Counted from the first letter of the stretch, positions 8,576 to 17,029 are shown. The stretch: DNA of 36,050 bases from an uncultured Gammaproteobacteria bacterium (GCA_913061515.1 CAJXSF010000036.1:1-36050), one strand, 5' to 3'. Numbers and translations are program-made. The notes: generated by a model not told the origin, from the sequence alone.

Positions 8576-9767
8576 GCTCTAAAGCGCCAACCCAATCAGG
8601 ATGAGGCTCTTGCAAAGTATCGCCTAGAGCCTCGACTGATAGCGTGGCAGGCCCCACGTCGACATTCGCAAATGCGGCGCGCTCCTGTTCGCTGAGCACC
8701 TCCATACTTAGCACTGTTGTACTGCCCATTACCTCAGGCCGATAGGCGTGTAGTTGCGCCTCAACCGACAAAAGAAAATTTGCAAAGACCATCGCCCCGG
8801 CCTTTGCGCGCGCGTTAAATGGCACCGCCAAAAAACTCACATTGCCAATGCTGCCAGCATCGGACACATAACTGCGCACTGTCTCAGGCAACTCACCAGC
8901 GGCGATTCCTGCGCTGGCCTCAGCAGGGCTGAGGCTTAGCGCCAAACTGATTTCGCCATCCCCCACCATGCGCCGCATTTGCGTACCACTGCTAGGAAAA
9001 CTGCGTCCGCCTCTTAACAACACAGGATGCAATTCATCCAGATAAGACCATAGAGGCGCCGTGATACGCGCAAACTCTTCCAACACCAATGGCTCATAAA
9101 GCGCTTGACGATCTTCCACGAGTTCTAGCAATGCTTGTTTTAGAAAGGTTGAGCCTAAAAATTCAGGGGGGCGAGGATAAGTGAATTGCCCCGGATTCGC
9201 CTTTGCCCATGTTAATAATTCGTGAATATTGCGTGGCGGCGACGGCAGAAACTCGCTGTCATAATAGTAAATGAGTTGCGAACGTGTCCAAGGAGACTCC
9301 AAGCCTTCAACAGGAATAGTGAAATCCTGACGCATTTCGGGGTGGTTATCCGCATCCACCAATGAAAAATTGGGCAGCTGCTCGGCCCAGGGACCAAATA
9401 GCAAATCATTCTGTTTAAGTGTGGCAAAGTTCTCGCCATTGACCCATAACAAGTCGACAGTCCCGGCATCGTTGTTGCCGGCGAGCTTTTCAGCGAGTAC
9501 GCGTGACACGGCTTCGGCCGTATCGCTGAGTTTAACGTGCACGACTTCAATGCCATAGCGCCGCTGCGCTTGATCGGCCGCCCACGCGATGAAGCGGTTA
9601 ATTTGCGGGTCCCCCGCCCAGGCATCGAAATACACTGTTTGGCCGCGAGCCTCTGCTTGCACTTGCTCCCACACGCTAGGGTCGGGCGTGTCACTAAGCC
9701 CCTTCAACGGCAACAGGCATAAAAGCATCACGAAGGTTTTGCATAACGATCGCGACATATTCAACAA
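8544..9767 (-). CDS. ynjB: YnjB-like ABC transporter substrate-binding protein
   Basis: The 407-residue periplasmic solute-binding protein belongs to the E. coli YnjB family (COG4134). A Sec signal peptide is visible (hydrophobic TFVMLLCLLPLKGLS near residues 11-25). Sequences recognisable as YnjB are GQTVYFDAWAGDPQINRFI, VKLSDTAEAVSRVLAEK, DLLWVNGENFATLKQ and DFTIPVEGLESPW. The fold is expected to be the two-lobed extracellular-binding type. Its start overlaps the end of the radical SAM gene by 7 bp, and its end overlaps the permease, so all four genes form one transcript. The ligand of YnjB is not established. The strict coupling to a radical SAM gene suggests that the imported compound is a substrate or cofactor of that enzyme, which is inference. 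Confidence 0.93.
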   Translation of the reverse strand: MLNMSRSLCKTFVMLLCLLPLKGLSDTPDPSVWEQVQAEARGQTVYFDAWAGDPQINRFIAWAADQAQRRYGIEVVHVKLSDTAEAVSRVLAEKLAGNNDAGTVDLLWVNGENFATLKQNDLLFGPWAEQLPNFSLVDADNHPEMRQDFTIPVEGLESPWTRSQLIYYYDSEFLPSPPRNIHELLTWAKANPGQFTYPRPPEFLGSTFLKQALLELVEDRQALYEPLVLEEFARITAPLWSYLDELHPVLLRGGRSFPSSGTQMRRMVGDGEISLALSLSPAEASAGIAAGELPETVRSYVSDAGSIGNVSFLAVPFNARAKAGAMVFANFLLSVEAQLHAYRPEVMGSTTVLSMEVLSEQERAAFANVDVGPATLSVEALGDTLQEPHPDWVGALEREWVERYGAR

Positions 9768-10873
9768 TTCGCCTTGGCAGCAGCGTTTGCCACGCTATCG
9801 GAACGGGCTAGCAGCCCTAAACGTTTGGCGCGGCGCGCACGGAAGCGTTCATCCAATACATCGCTTAGCACTTCATGGTGAAAGCGATCGCAGGCGATGC
9901 ACAGGTTTTGATAGTCGCGGCCATCAGGCGATTGTGTTTTCCCTGCCTCAATAAATTGTGTCTCACTCCAACCTGCAAATTCACCCATTTTCTCTGGAGC
10001 CCCAGCATTAATGGCTTGCATCGCGGGGTGCTCTGCGAGGTCTTCTAACAATGCTTGTAGGGGCTCTTCCGTAAGATTGCCAAGTGGATGCGCGGTTTTC
10101 AAACAACACGGGTAAACATCCCCTGTTGGGTCTATAGACACCTCGGACCCCGCATAACCATAGTTAAGAAAGTTCAGGCCGCCCGACCACGCATTGCAAA
10201 AATTGTCTTCCAATGTCGCTGTCGACAAACCATTTTTCCACGCGCGCCCTCTTGGCCAAAGTTTTCCAATCCACACTTCTTCTGTGGCGCCAAACATATT
10301 GTATAGCGGCGTGTCTGGGCTCATCTGCAAACGCCGCTCATCAAATAACGCGGCGTTTTCAACGCCAGCATTGGCGAACATCAATTGTAAATGTGTGATG
10401 AGTTTTTGACGTTTATCTCCTTCCATGCCGACGTGATAGTCATCCATGCCCGAAACAGAAATCGTCCACACACCCCGGGCGAGTAGTTCATCAATAATGG
10501 CAGGCGTGAGCAGATCGCCAGTGGTCTGTACCACCACTTTCACACCGCCTACTTCGCGGTATTTGTCACGGATTGCTTCTAAAGCAGGGTAAAGCACTCT
10601 TTCGCGCACCGGCTCTGTCATCACATCGCCACCGGAAATAATGATACGCCCGATACGCTCTTCGTATTGCGCTTGCGGTTCTGATTCGGGATTAACACGC
10701 TCGACAAAGCGCATTGTCTTAGGGAGGTTCGCGATAATTTTAGGGGAATTCTGCTCAGCCTCAGCCACTACTTGTTCGAGCTCGTCGCGCACATAGGGGC
10801 GAAACTTATCTTCGTAGCAATGTTTACAACGGCGATGGCAATGCCAACATAAAACATAGTAAATCGATTCCAT
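9761..10873 (-). CDS. radical SAM protein with C-terminal Cys cluster (SPASM/Twitch-like)
   Basis: The 370-residue protein begins with MESIYYVLCWHCHRRCKHC, carrying the CxxxCxxC motif (CHRRCKHC) that binds the SAM-cleaving 4Fe-4S cluster. IIISGGDV is the usual GGE-like SAM-binding strand in variant form. The C-terminal part has further cysteines (NFCNAW, VYPCC, LCIACDRF) that suggest at least one auxiliary iron-sulfur cluster, as in SPASM or Twitch proteins. A longer in-frame ATG at 10942 abuts the predicted -10 box. The ATG at 10873 has AAGGG at good spacing, so it is preferred. It is the first gene of a coupled operon with ynjB, ynjC and ynjD (7-bp overlap with ynjB). I do not recognise the subfamily or substrate. 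Peptide or small-molecule modification are both possible. Confidence 0.88.
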   Translation of the reverse strand: MESIYYVLCWHCHRRCKHCYEDKFRPYVRDELEQVVAEAEQNSPKIIANLPKTMRFVERVNPESEPQAQYEERIGRIIISGGDVMTEPVRERVLYPALEAIRDKYREVGGVKVVVQTTGDLLTPAIIDELLARGVWTISVSGMDDYHVGMEGDKRQKLITHLQLMFANAGVENAALFDERRLQMSPDTPLYNMFGATEEVWIGKLWPRGRAWKNGLSTATLEDNFCNAWSGGLNFLNYGYAGSEVSIDPTGDVYPCCLKTAHPLGNLTEEPLQALLEDLAEHPAMQAINAGAPEKMGEFAGWSETQFIEAGKTQSPDGRDYQNLCIACDRFHHEVLSDVLDERFRARRAKRLGLLARSDSVANAAAKANC

Positions 10874-10935
10874 CGACGACCCTTTTACACAGTAATTAGT
10901 TTCAAAAGAACGAAGAGCAAGCAAAGACTCTTTAT

Positions 10936-10964
10936 ATAACAATACAATACGCAGCAGTTCTCAA
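10936..10964 (-). promoter_or_regulatory. candidate promoter of the radical SAM-ynjBCD operon
   Basis: On the minus strand TTGAGA (10964-10959) and TGTTAT (10941-10936) are spaced by 17 bp. A second overlapping AT-rich -10 (TTATAT) is possible. The leader would be about 55 nt to the ATG at 10873. This supports independent transcription of the four-gene unit, though readthrough from the small gene upstream is not excluded. Confidence 0.35.
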
Positions 10965-10983
10965 AATCAGATCAATCGCCACG

Positions 10984-11286
10984 CTACGTAATCGGATAGA
11001 TGTGCAACATGGTCTCGCTCGATAAAGACCAGACCTCGTCATGTGCAAGCAATACTCTGGCCTGCTCTAATTCACACTCGACCACATCGCGCGCACCAAA
11101 TTCATCCACATAAAACCCTAGGCTTCCTTCGGAGGCCATGGCCAAGGTTTTCTCGATGATCCATTGCTGAACCTGAGCAGGGCTTTCATCACTGCATTGC
11201 CGAGATAGTGCGCGGAACAATTCTAATATTGAAGCTTCTTCATCTAAATGCAGCATAAAGAGTTCTATTTTTTCTTTTTCTTTCAT
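10984..11286 (-). CDS. small acidic protein of unknown function
   Basis: I do not recognise this 100-residue protein. It is soluble and acidic, opens with a Lys/Glu-rich MKEKEKIELFMLHLDEE, is mostly predicted helix, has two cysteines (RQCSDES, VVECELE) and ends with LHIYPIT. There is no signal peptide and no leader-type GG motif. A GTG at 11289 directly precedes the ATG at 11286. The ATG is preferred because AGAGAAG then has normal spacing. It lies 49 bp downstream of the EamA gene and 110 bp upstream of the radical SAM gene, all on the minus strand, so it may belong to that operon. A partner or substrate role for the radical SAM enzyme is possible but has no direct support. Confidence 0.6.
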   Translation of the reverse strand: MKEKEKIELFMLHLDEEASILELFRALSRQCSDESPAQVQQWIIEKTLAMASEGSLGFYVDEFGARDVVECELEQARVLLAHDEVWSLSSETMLHIYPIT

Positions 11287-11338
11287 CACATTGCTTCTCT
11301 TTCAACACTAGAGGGAATGAAACCCGGTTTGTTGCAAA

Positions 11339-12265
11339 TTAATTTCGCGCACTGCGTTTTCGCGACAACAAAGGGTACAAGAACACCACCAATAAGATGA
11401 TGCTTGCGCCAGCGTAAAACTGTACTCCTAATTCCTTCTGCTCGTCGAGTATCAGTATCGCCAGCATGATCGCATAAATTGGCTCCATATTAACTGCCAA
11501 AGATGAAGCATAGGCCGACAAGTGTCGCAGGGCCCGCAAAGAGAGGGCAAAGGGCAATAATGTACAAATTACGGCAAGCACCGCTAGGTAGATAAGATCC
11601 TGCTGGCCTGGTAATGCAAACAACTGTGCAGCGCTTGGCAGCAATTGTGTGGCTTGCGCCTCATTGCCACGCATCCCGACAAAGCCAATGGCTAGGAGCA
11701 GGACCAATAAGCCTCCACTGAGCATTTCGATACCCGTGGCCGTTAGCGAGTCCGTGCGCAAAATCAGACGCTTATTACAAGCGGCGAACAATGCCGCCAA
11801 CAGCGCAGAGACCACGCCTATTAAGACACCTACGTTCATGTCTTCGGGAGTTCCTCCCACCAATAAGGCAATGCCTGGCAACACCAACAGGCCAATGAAC
11901 ATCTCATTTAGCTCGAAACGACGCCCGGTGATTAAGGGTTCTAACACACACAGAAATATGGGCGACAAGGCCATACAGGTCGCTGTCACTGAGGCATTAG
12001 CAAGTTTTACTGACAGGTAGAACGTCACCCAATGCATGGCCACGAGCACGCCTACCCCTGCAAACGCTGCCCCATGACGAAGTGACAATCTAGAAATGCC
12101 ACGCCAGACTTTCGGCACGCAAAACAGCAGCAACGCCACAAGCAACATACGCCATAACACCAACGACAGAGCAGGAATACTGATAAGCCTGCCTAGAATG
12201 GCAGTAAAGCCCCATAAAAAGACGCAGAAATGGATCTGCAGCCATGCAGTACGAGTTTCTGGCAT
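11339..12265 (-). CDS. EamA-family drug/metabolite transporter (DMT superfamily)
   Basis: The 308-residue protein has about ten hydrophobic segments arranged as two EamA repeats: the first from LQIHFCVFLWGFTAILGRLI to GIALLVGG, the second from GVLIGVVSALLAALFAACNKR to the C-terminus. The second repeat holds the typical SSLAVNMEPIYAIMLAILILDE stretch. The C-terminal tail is basic (SRKRSARN) and cytoplasmic. Such proteins export or exchange amino acids, nucleosides or other metabolites in the inner membrane, but the substrate cannot be read from sequence. It is divergent from the oxygenase gene at 12418 across a 152-bp region and lies upstream of the small unknown protein and the radical SAM operon on the same strand. 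Confidence 0.92.
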   Translation of the reverse strand: MPETRTAWLQIHFCVFLWGFTAILGRLISIPALSLVLWRMLLVALLLFCVPKVWRGISRLSLRHGAAFAGVGVLVAMHWVTFYLSVKLANASVTATCMALSPIFLCVLEPLITGRRFELNEMFIGLLVLPGIALLVGGTPEDMNVGVLIGVVSALLAALFAACNKRLILRTDSLTATGIEMLSGGLLVLLLAIGFVGMRGNEAQATQLLPSAAQLFALPGQQDLIYLAVLAVICTLLPFALSLRALRHLSAYASSLAVNMEPIYAIMLAILILDEQKELGVQFYAGASIILLVVFLYPLLSRKRSARN

Positions 12266-12329
12266 TCGTCTCTAATCCTTTCCTAGAGCAATAATAATGT
12301 GGGGTGGACAGTAAAGGCGCAGTCTAACA

Positions 12330-12399
12330 AAGAGTCTTCCCGTCTCGATAATTGTTTCCTAACAATAGAGACGCTAGACTTTGGGCCTTCAAGACTCTT
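12330..12399 (+). promoter_or_regulatory. structured leader upstream of the prolyl-hydroxylase-like gene
   Basis: An outer inverted repeat (AAGAGTCTT, 12330-12338, with AAGACTCTT, 12391-12399) encloses a hairpin at 12341-12373: CGTCTC pairs with GAGACG and ATTGTT with AACAAT around a TCCT loop. The outer right arm ends just before the AGGA Shine-Dalgarno candidate near 12404 and the ATG at 12418. It could be an mRNA structure or a pair of operator half-sites. It matches no riboswitch class that I know. Confidence 0.5.
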
Positions 12400-12417
12400 A
12401 TGTAGGAACTCGCCAGC

Positions 12418-13035
12418 ATGCACTCGCCTGTAGCGATCAACAACGCCAATTTGCTCAGCATTGACCCCCTGCTTTGCGTTCTCGACGATTTCGCTAGTGA
12501 CGAGGAAATTACCCACCTGCTGCAAGCAGGTGCAACACTATTGGAGCCTGCGCTGGTCACTGGCCCCGACGAAGGCGTGCCTAGCAAACGCCGCACTGGC
12601 CGCAATTGTTGGATTCCACACGAACATGATGCGGTAATCGCCCAGCTGTGCGAGCGCATCAGCACACTCGTTGGGCTGCCCCTTCTGCAAGCCGAATCCA
12701 TCCAGCTGATCCACTACGATGAGACTCAAGAATACGCGCCACACTTTGATGCATGGGATGCAGAGAGTGAGGCGGGAAAACGTTGCATGAAACGCGGTGG
12801 ACAACGCCTTGTCACCTGCCTGCTTTATCTCAACGATGTCGAAGAAGGTGGCGGCACGACCTTTCCGAAACTGAACTTGCAGGTAAAGGCCCGCAAAGCA
12901 CGCTTAGTCCTGTTTCACAACTGCCTTCTTGGTAGCATCGTTCGTCACCCCAATAGCCTCCATGGAGGCATGCCAGTAATTAGAGGTGAAAAGTGGGCAT
13001 GCAATCTTTGGTTTCGCGAACATAAGTATTGGTAA
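12418..13035 (+). CDS. 2-oxoglutarate/Fe(II) oxygenase, prolyl 4-hydroxylase-like
   Basis: The 205-residue protein is a soluble dioxygenase of the P4H alpha-subunit type. It couples oxidative decarboxylation of 2-oxoglutarate to hydroxylation of a protein or small molecule. The Fe(II) facial triad is visible as His109 and Asp111 (YAPHFDAWD) and His182 (NSLHGGMPV). Lys192 (RGEKWACNLWFRE) is the expected 2-oxoglutarate carboxylate ligand. The cupin-like core (VTCLLYLNDVEEGGGTTFP) is intact, so the enzyme should be active. There is no signal peptide. The target is unknown; bacterial members include hydroxylases of elongation factor Tu. It has a structured leader and is followed 83 bp later by the NRAMP-like transporter on the same strand. 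Confidence 0.92.
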   Translation: MHSPVAINNANLLSIDPLLCVLDDFASDEEITHLLQAGATLLEPALVTGPDEGVPSKRRTGRNCWIPHEHDAVIAQLCERISTLVGLPLLQAESIQLIHYDETQEYAPHFDAWDAESEAGKRCMKRGGQRLVTCLLYLNDVEEGGGTTFPKLNLQVKARKARLVLFHNCLLGSIVRHPNSLHGGMPVIRGEKWACNLWFREHKYW

Positions 13036-13118
13036 GACTTAGTCTTGAGTCCCGTTGAAACTCCCCTGCATGATGCGCCCTACTTTAAATCCCTTTTGGC
13101 ATTAAAACGGCAAGTACT

Positions 13119-14351
13119 ATGGAAAACACACAATTACGCTCTCGACTTCGCGCATTAGGCCCAGGCTTGGTCATGTCCTCTGCCGCTGTCGGCGGCTCAC
13201 ACCTCGTCGCCTCCACTCAGGCAGGCGCTCTGTTTGGTTGGCAACTTTTGTGGCTTATCTTGCTCGTCAATGTCCTTAAGTACCCATTCTTCCGCTTTGG
13301 TGTGCAGTACACCTTGATCGAAAACGAAAGCCTCATTCATGGTTACTTACGCAAGGGGCGACACTATCTTTTGGCCTTTACCGGCCTGAACATTGTGGCG
13401 GCAGTGGTGAATACGGCGGGTGTATTGATTCTGAGCGCCAGCCTTTTGCAATACTTCATTCCATGGCAGGTCTCCCTAACAACACTTTGTTTTCTATTGC
13501 TATTTGCATGCCTTAGCATTCTCTTAGCAGGGCATTACAAACTGCTCGACAGAGTCTCAAAAGTGATTATGTTTACGCTCACCGTGACGACGGTGTTTGC
13601 CGTTGTTATTGCTTGGCAAAATGGTTCTGCCGCGCCAGTAGATTATGTAAGCCCGTCGCCTTGGCAACTATCGGCCCTCGCCTTTTTAGTCGCCATGATC
13701 GGCTGGATGCCTGTGCCAATCGAGATCTCCGCAATCAGCTCTCTATGGACTCGCTCCAAACAGAAACTAACGCAGGTATCGTTGTCCGATGCCCTGTTCG
13801 ACTTCAATGTTGGTTATGGGGTTGCCGTCTTTCTCGCCGTGGTGTTCTTGGCACTGGGCGCCCTAGTGCAGCATGGGACAGACCAAGAGATCGCCCTAGC
13901 CAGTGCAGCATTCGCTCAGCAATTGGTGTCGATGTATGCCGCGACAATCGGTGCTTGGTCAGAGTATTTAGTCGCAGGTATCGCCTTCATGTGCATGTTT
14001 GGCACAACTTTGGCGGTGATGGATGGCTATGCACGCACCCTCAATGAGTCTGTCCATATGCTTGTCAGCACTGAGGAAGAGCCGCCACGCTGGTCACTGA
14101 ACGTGTGGATCGTTGCACAGGCCTTTGCAGGCATGGCGATCATCCTATTCTTTCAAAGCGCGCTCGCGCCAATGCTTAGCTTTGCTATGACGCTGGCGTT
14201 TATCACTACACCGTTCTTCGCGTGGCTAAACTTCGACTTAGTGCGTAAGCGTCATATATCAAAAGGCATGAACGCGCTCGCGTGGATCGGTTTGGTCTAC
14301 CTCACCGCCTTTGCCGTTGCCTTTATCTTCTGGTGGTTATTTGCCAGTTAA
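13119..14351 (+). CDS. NRAMP-related transporter with non-canonical metal-site motifs
   Basis: The 410-residue inner-membrane protein has about 11 hydrophobic segments and the NRAMP (LeuT-fold) arrangement, opening with LRALGPGLVMSSAAVGGSHL and continuing with FRFGVQYTLIENESLIHGY. In classical NRAMP manganese/iron transporters TM1 carries DPGN and TM6 a Met-Pro-His type motif. Here the TM1 position reads AAVGGSH and TM6 reads GWMPVPIEISA, so the usual metal ligands are mostly absent. It belongs to a divergent branch whose substrate may not be Mn2+ or Fe2+. The start ATG lacks a strong Shine-Dalgarno. Its stop overlaps the stop of the convergent ndvB-like gene by 4 bp, so no terminator separates them. 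Confidence 0.88.
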   Translation: MENTQLRSRLRALGPGLVMSSAAVGGSHLVASTQAGALFGWQLLWLILLVNVLKYPFFRFGVQYTLIENESLIHGYLRKGRHYLLAFTGLNIVAAVVNTAGVLILSASLLQYFIPWQVSLTTLCFLLLFACLSILLAGHYKLLDRVSKVIMFTLTVTTVFAVVIAWQNGSAAPVDYVSPSPWQLSALAFLVAMIGWMPVPIEISAISSLWTRSKQKLTQVSLSDALFDFNVGYGVAVFLAVVFLALGALVQHGTDQEIALASAAFAQQLVSMYAATIGAWSEYLVAGIAFMCMFGTTLAVMDGYARTLNESVHMLVSTEEEPPRWSLNVWIVAQAFAGMAIILFFQSALAPMLSFAMTLAFITTPFFAWLNFDLVRKRHISKGMNALAWIGLVYLTAFAVAFIFWWLFAS

Positions 14352-16954
14352 ACGCCACGGGTATTGAGATTACGTTTGATTGAGCCACCCAATAGATGTG
14401 AGGGCCAATGGAACGCGCTGACGAAAGACACCAATACTGAAGCGGCATAGGGCAAGGCCTGAATCGTCAGCACCACACTCCAGATGCGCAGGTCTGGGCT
14501 GCCATATTCGCGCGGCACCAGACTTAGCATCAACACCACCCCTAGCAAACTCAATAGCATTAATGTTTCTTCGCGCACTGCCGCTAAGGCTTGCGATAAA
14601 GCCGAGGGGCGCGCCATTTTGGGGGTGCGTACAAACGGCATATTATCGGTAAACAAGCCTTTCAGCGTGGCCAGCCCGACCGTATGCGAAAGCGCCAGGC
14701 CCGCAATTGCCGCTGCAACAGTATGGCGCAAATTGGCTTTTACGCGGGAGCGGTAGAGATACACCATTTTCGAAAGTTTGAATGCAAACAATGACAATGG
14801 CAGCACCGAGAACATCACCAGGGGTGCATCGATTTGCGTTGGGGACACAATCATCGCCACCGACCATGCAATCGCCGCTAAGTTAAAAATCAAATTGAAA
14901 CCGTCGGCAATCCAAGGCAACCAACCTGCAAGAAAATGGTAGCGTTGGCCACTGGTTAATGACGACGATTTTGCGCTAAACAATTCCTTTGTGTGGCGAC
15001 GAAGTATCTGCATCGCACCATAGGCCCAACGGAAGCGCTGTTTCTTATAATCGATGAAGGTGTCGGGCATAAGTCCGCGCCCGTAGCTAGTTGCAAGATA
15101 AAGCGCCTCGTAGCCTGCCTCAAAGATACGCAGACCTAGTTCCGCATCTTCGGTGATACACCACTCACCCCAGCCTCCGACTTCTTCCAGTGCCGAGCGA
15201 CGCACTAGCGTCATGGTGCCATGTTGAATAATCGCATTGCGTTCGTTACGCGTGACCATGCCAATCTCAAAAAAGCCCCGATACTCCGCAAAGCACATCG
15301 ACTTAAAGGCGTTGTCATCTTGATCACGATAATCCTGTGGCGACTGCACGATGGCAACACGCGGGTTCTCAAACGCCCCGACAAGATCGCTCAACCAATT
15401 AGGCTCGACTTGATAGTCACTATCGATGGCGGCGATCACTTCTGCGCTCGCATCGGTTTTTTGCAGCGCGAAATTTAATGCGCCCGCCTTAAACCCAGAC
15501 AATGGCGCTACATGGAAGAATTTAAAACGCTCGCCTAGCAATTCGCAATGGCGTTGCACAGGCTTCCAGACGCCTTCGTCTTTTGTATTATTATCGACCA
15601 CGATGACTTCGAAATCAGGGTATTCCAAAGCCGCAAGAGCATTAAGCGTCTCGATCAACATATCGGCCGGCTCATTATAGGCGGGCACATGTATCGAGAC
15701 TTTTGGAATGTGTGATTGATTAAGCGCGCTCGGCTGCAGCTGCCGTTTGCGCACGGTATACCAATGCGCCTCTGCCCACTCATGCGCCTCAGTTAAGAGG
15801 ATCGTAATCACTCCAATCATGCCAACAAACAATAACAAACCCACTAGCATAGAGGTGATTGTCAGGTATTGCTGGGAGTAATCGTAAATGATCCACACCA
15901 GCACCGTCGCGGTGCCCGAGGCAACCAAGGCAAGCAAGCCATGCCCCTTGGTCTTCAGCGTTTTGCTATTTAAACAAAACATACCAAGCATGATGACCGA
16001 GGTAAGAATAGAAATTGCGGCTAAGATATGCCAATCGGGCACCCGAACGATTGGCTCGGCGAAAGAGAATTTTGGCTTTCTATCCACATCGTAAACGCCC
16101 CAATAGGCGCCAACGCCGCCTTCATTTTGCGCTTTCCAAGGTTGATCGAATGCTTCCATCAAATAGTAGTCATAGTTTTCTTGTTCAGCGCGGTGCAAGA
16201 AACGACGCAAGAACAATGCCTCGTTGGCTTCACTTGCCACAGCCGCTTCACGCGTACGGCCATCAGAGGGCCAACCTACCTCGCCGATACGAATGTCTTT
16301 GTCAGGAAACAGCTCTTTCAGCTCATTCATTTTCTCAACGATGTAGTCCACGGCATAGTCGACACTAATACCTTCCCAATATGGCAGCATATGGACTGAA
16401 ATAAAATCGACGTGCTCGGCAAGTTCTGGGTATCGCACCCATACATGCCAAGGCTCTGCCGTGCTCACTGGCTGAGACACTTGCGCGCGCACACGATCTA
16501 AAAACACGGCAAGATCGGCGACACTATACTCCCCGCGCAAAAAGGTTTCGTTACCCACCATAATATCGGTAATATTGGAATGTGCATTTGCCAATGCGAC
16601 AGCCGCGTCTATCTCGAGCTGATTGGTAATCGCATCGGTGCCTAGCCAAATGCCGAGGGTCACGTCCAAATCGTACTTACGTGCGAGCGCGGGGATGGTG
16701 CCTAGCGCAGACAGGCTAGAATAAGTACGGATGGCACGAGTTTTATCCGCCAACAGAGCGATATCGGATTCAATCTCTTCGACCGTCGGCATCACATTAA
16801 AAATAGCATCCTGTCCGCGTTGAAACGGCGAGAAAGCAAAACCACTGATCTCTTCAGGCCAAGGGACTACTTCCGTCGGGCGATTAATGAGCGCCCAAAT
16901 TGAGAAGGTGACAACAGCGAATAAAATTGCGACAAACAGGGTCGAAATACGCAT
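14348..16954 (-). CDS. ndvB: NdvB-like beta-1,3-glucan synthase, GH17 plus GT2 domains
   Basis: The 868-residue inner-membrane protein has an N-terminal anchor (about 5-23), then a periplasmic GH17-like domain (about 35-300) with acid/base Glu136 (VGNETF) and nucleophile Glu225 (RIGEVGWPSDG). Three membrane segments (about 308-388) lead to a cytoplasmic GT2 domain (about 415-660) with Asp454 (VVDNN), D511-x-D513 (AIDSDY), Asp603 (TEDAELG) and QRFRW (639-643), followed by about five membrane segments. This architecture matches NdvB of rhizobia and Pseudomonas, which makes beta-(1,3) periplasmic glucans linked to osmoadaptation and biofilm antibiotic tolerance. The GH17 module probably cleaves or transglycosylates the chain. 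All catalytic residues are present. It has a candidate promoter and is divergent from the exported hydrolase. Confidence 0.94.
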   Translation of the reverse strand: MRISTLFVAILFAVVTFSIWALINRPTEVVPWPEEISGFAFSPFQRGQDAIFNVMPTVEEIESDIALLADKTRAIRTYSSLSALGTIPALARKYDLDVTLGIWLGTDAITNQLEIDAAVALANAHSNITDIMVGNETFLRGEYSVADLAVFLDRVRAQVSQPVSTAEPWHVWVRYPELAEHVDFISVHMLPYWEGISVDYAVDYIVEKMNELKELFPDKDIRIGEVGWPSDGRTREAAVASEANEALFLRRFLHRAEQENYDYYLMEAFDQPWKAQNEGGVGAYWGVYDVDRKPKFSFAEPIVRVPDWHILAAISILTSVIMLGMFCLNSKTLKTKGHGLLALVASGTATVLVWIIYDYSQQYLTITSMLVGLLLFVGMIGVITILLTEAHEWAEAHWYTVRKRQLQPSALNQSHIPKVSIHVPAYNEPADMLIETLNALAALEYPDFEVIVVDNNTKDEGVWKPVQRHCELLGERFKFFHVAPLSGFKAGALNFALQKTDASAEVIAAIDSDYQVEPNWLSDLVGAFENPRVAIVQSPQDYRDQDDNAFKSMCFAEYRGFFEIGMVTRNERNAIIQHGTMTLVRRSALEEVGGWGEWCITEDAELGLRIFEAGYEALYLATSYGRGLMPDTFIDYKKQRFRWAYGAMQILRRHTKELFSAKSSSLTSGQRYHFLAGWLPWIADGFNLIFNLAAIAWSVAMIVSPTQIDAPLVMFSVLPLSLFAFKLSKMVYLYRSRVKANLRHTVAAAIAGLALSHTVGLATLKGLFTDNMPFVRTPKMARPSALSQALAAVREETLMLLSLLGVVLMLSLVPREYGSPDLRIWSVVLTIQALPYAASVLVSFVSAFHWPSHLLGGSIKRNLNTRGV

Positions 16955-17000
16955 AGTGTTGATATCGGTTCATCATAAATGAGTGGGGCACGCGGCGCGC

Positions 17001-17029
17001 ATGGTAGAGTTACGCCTGCGTTCGGTCAA
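17001..17029 (-). promoter_or_regulatory. candidate ndvB promoter
   Basis: On the minus strand TTGACC (17029-17024) and TACCAT (17006-17001) have a 17-bp spacer and lie about 47 bp upstream of the ndvB ATG at 16954, inside the divergent intergenic region. Confidence 0.45.

Noticed and set aside
9212..9694. 160-codon open frame within ynjB on the same strand
   Set aside because: It is an out-of-frame shadow, with no plausible protein features and no reason for a second product.
10874..10942. N-terminal extension of the radical SAM protein from ATG 10942
   Set aside because: The predicted -10 box abuts that ATG and the internal ATG at 10873 has a good ribosome-binding site directly before the conserved start of the domain.
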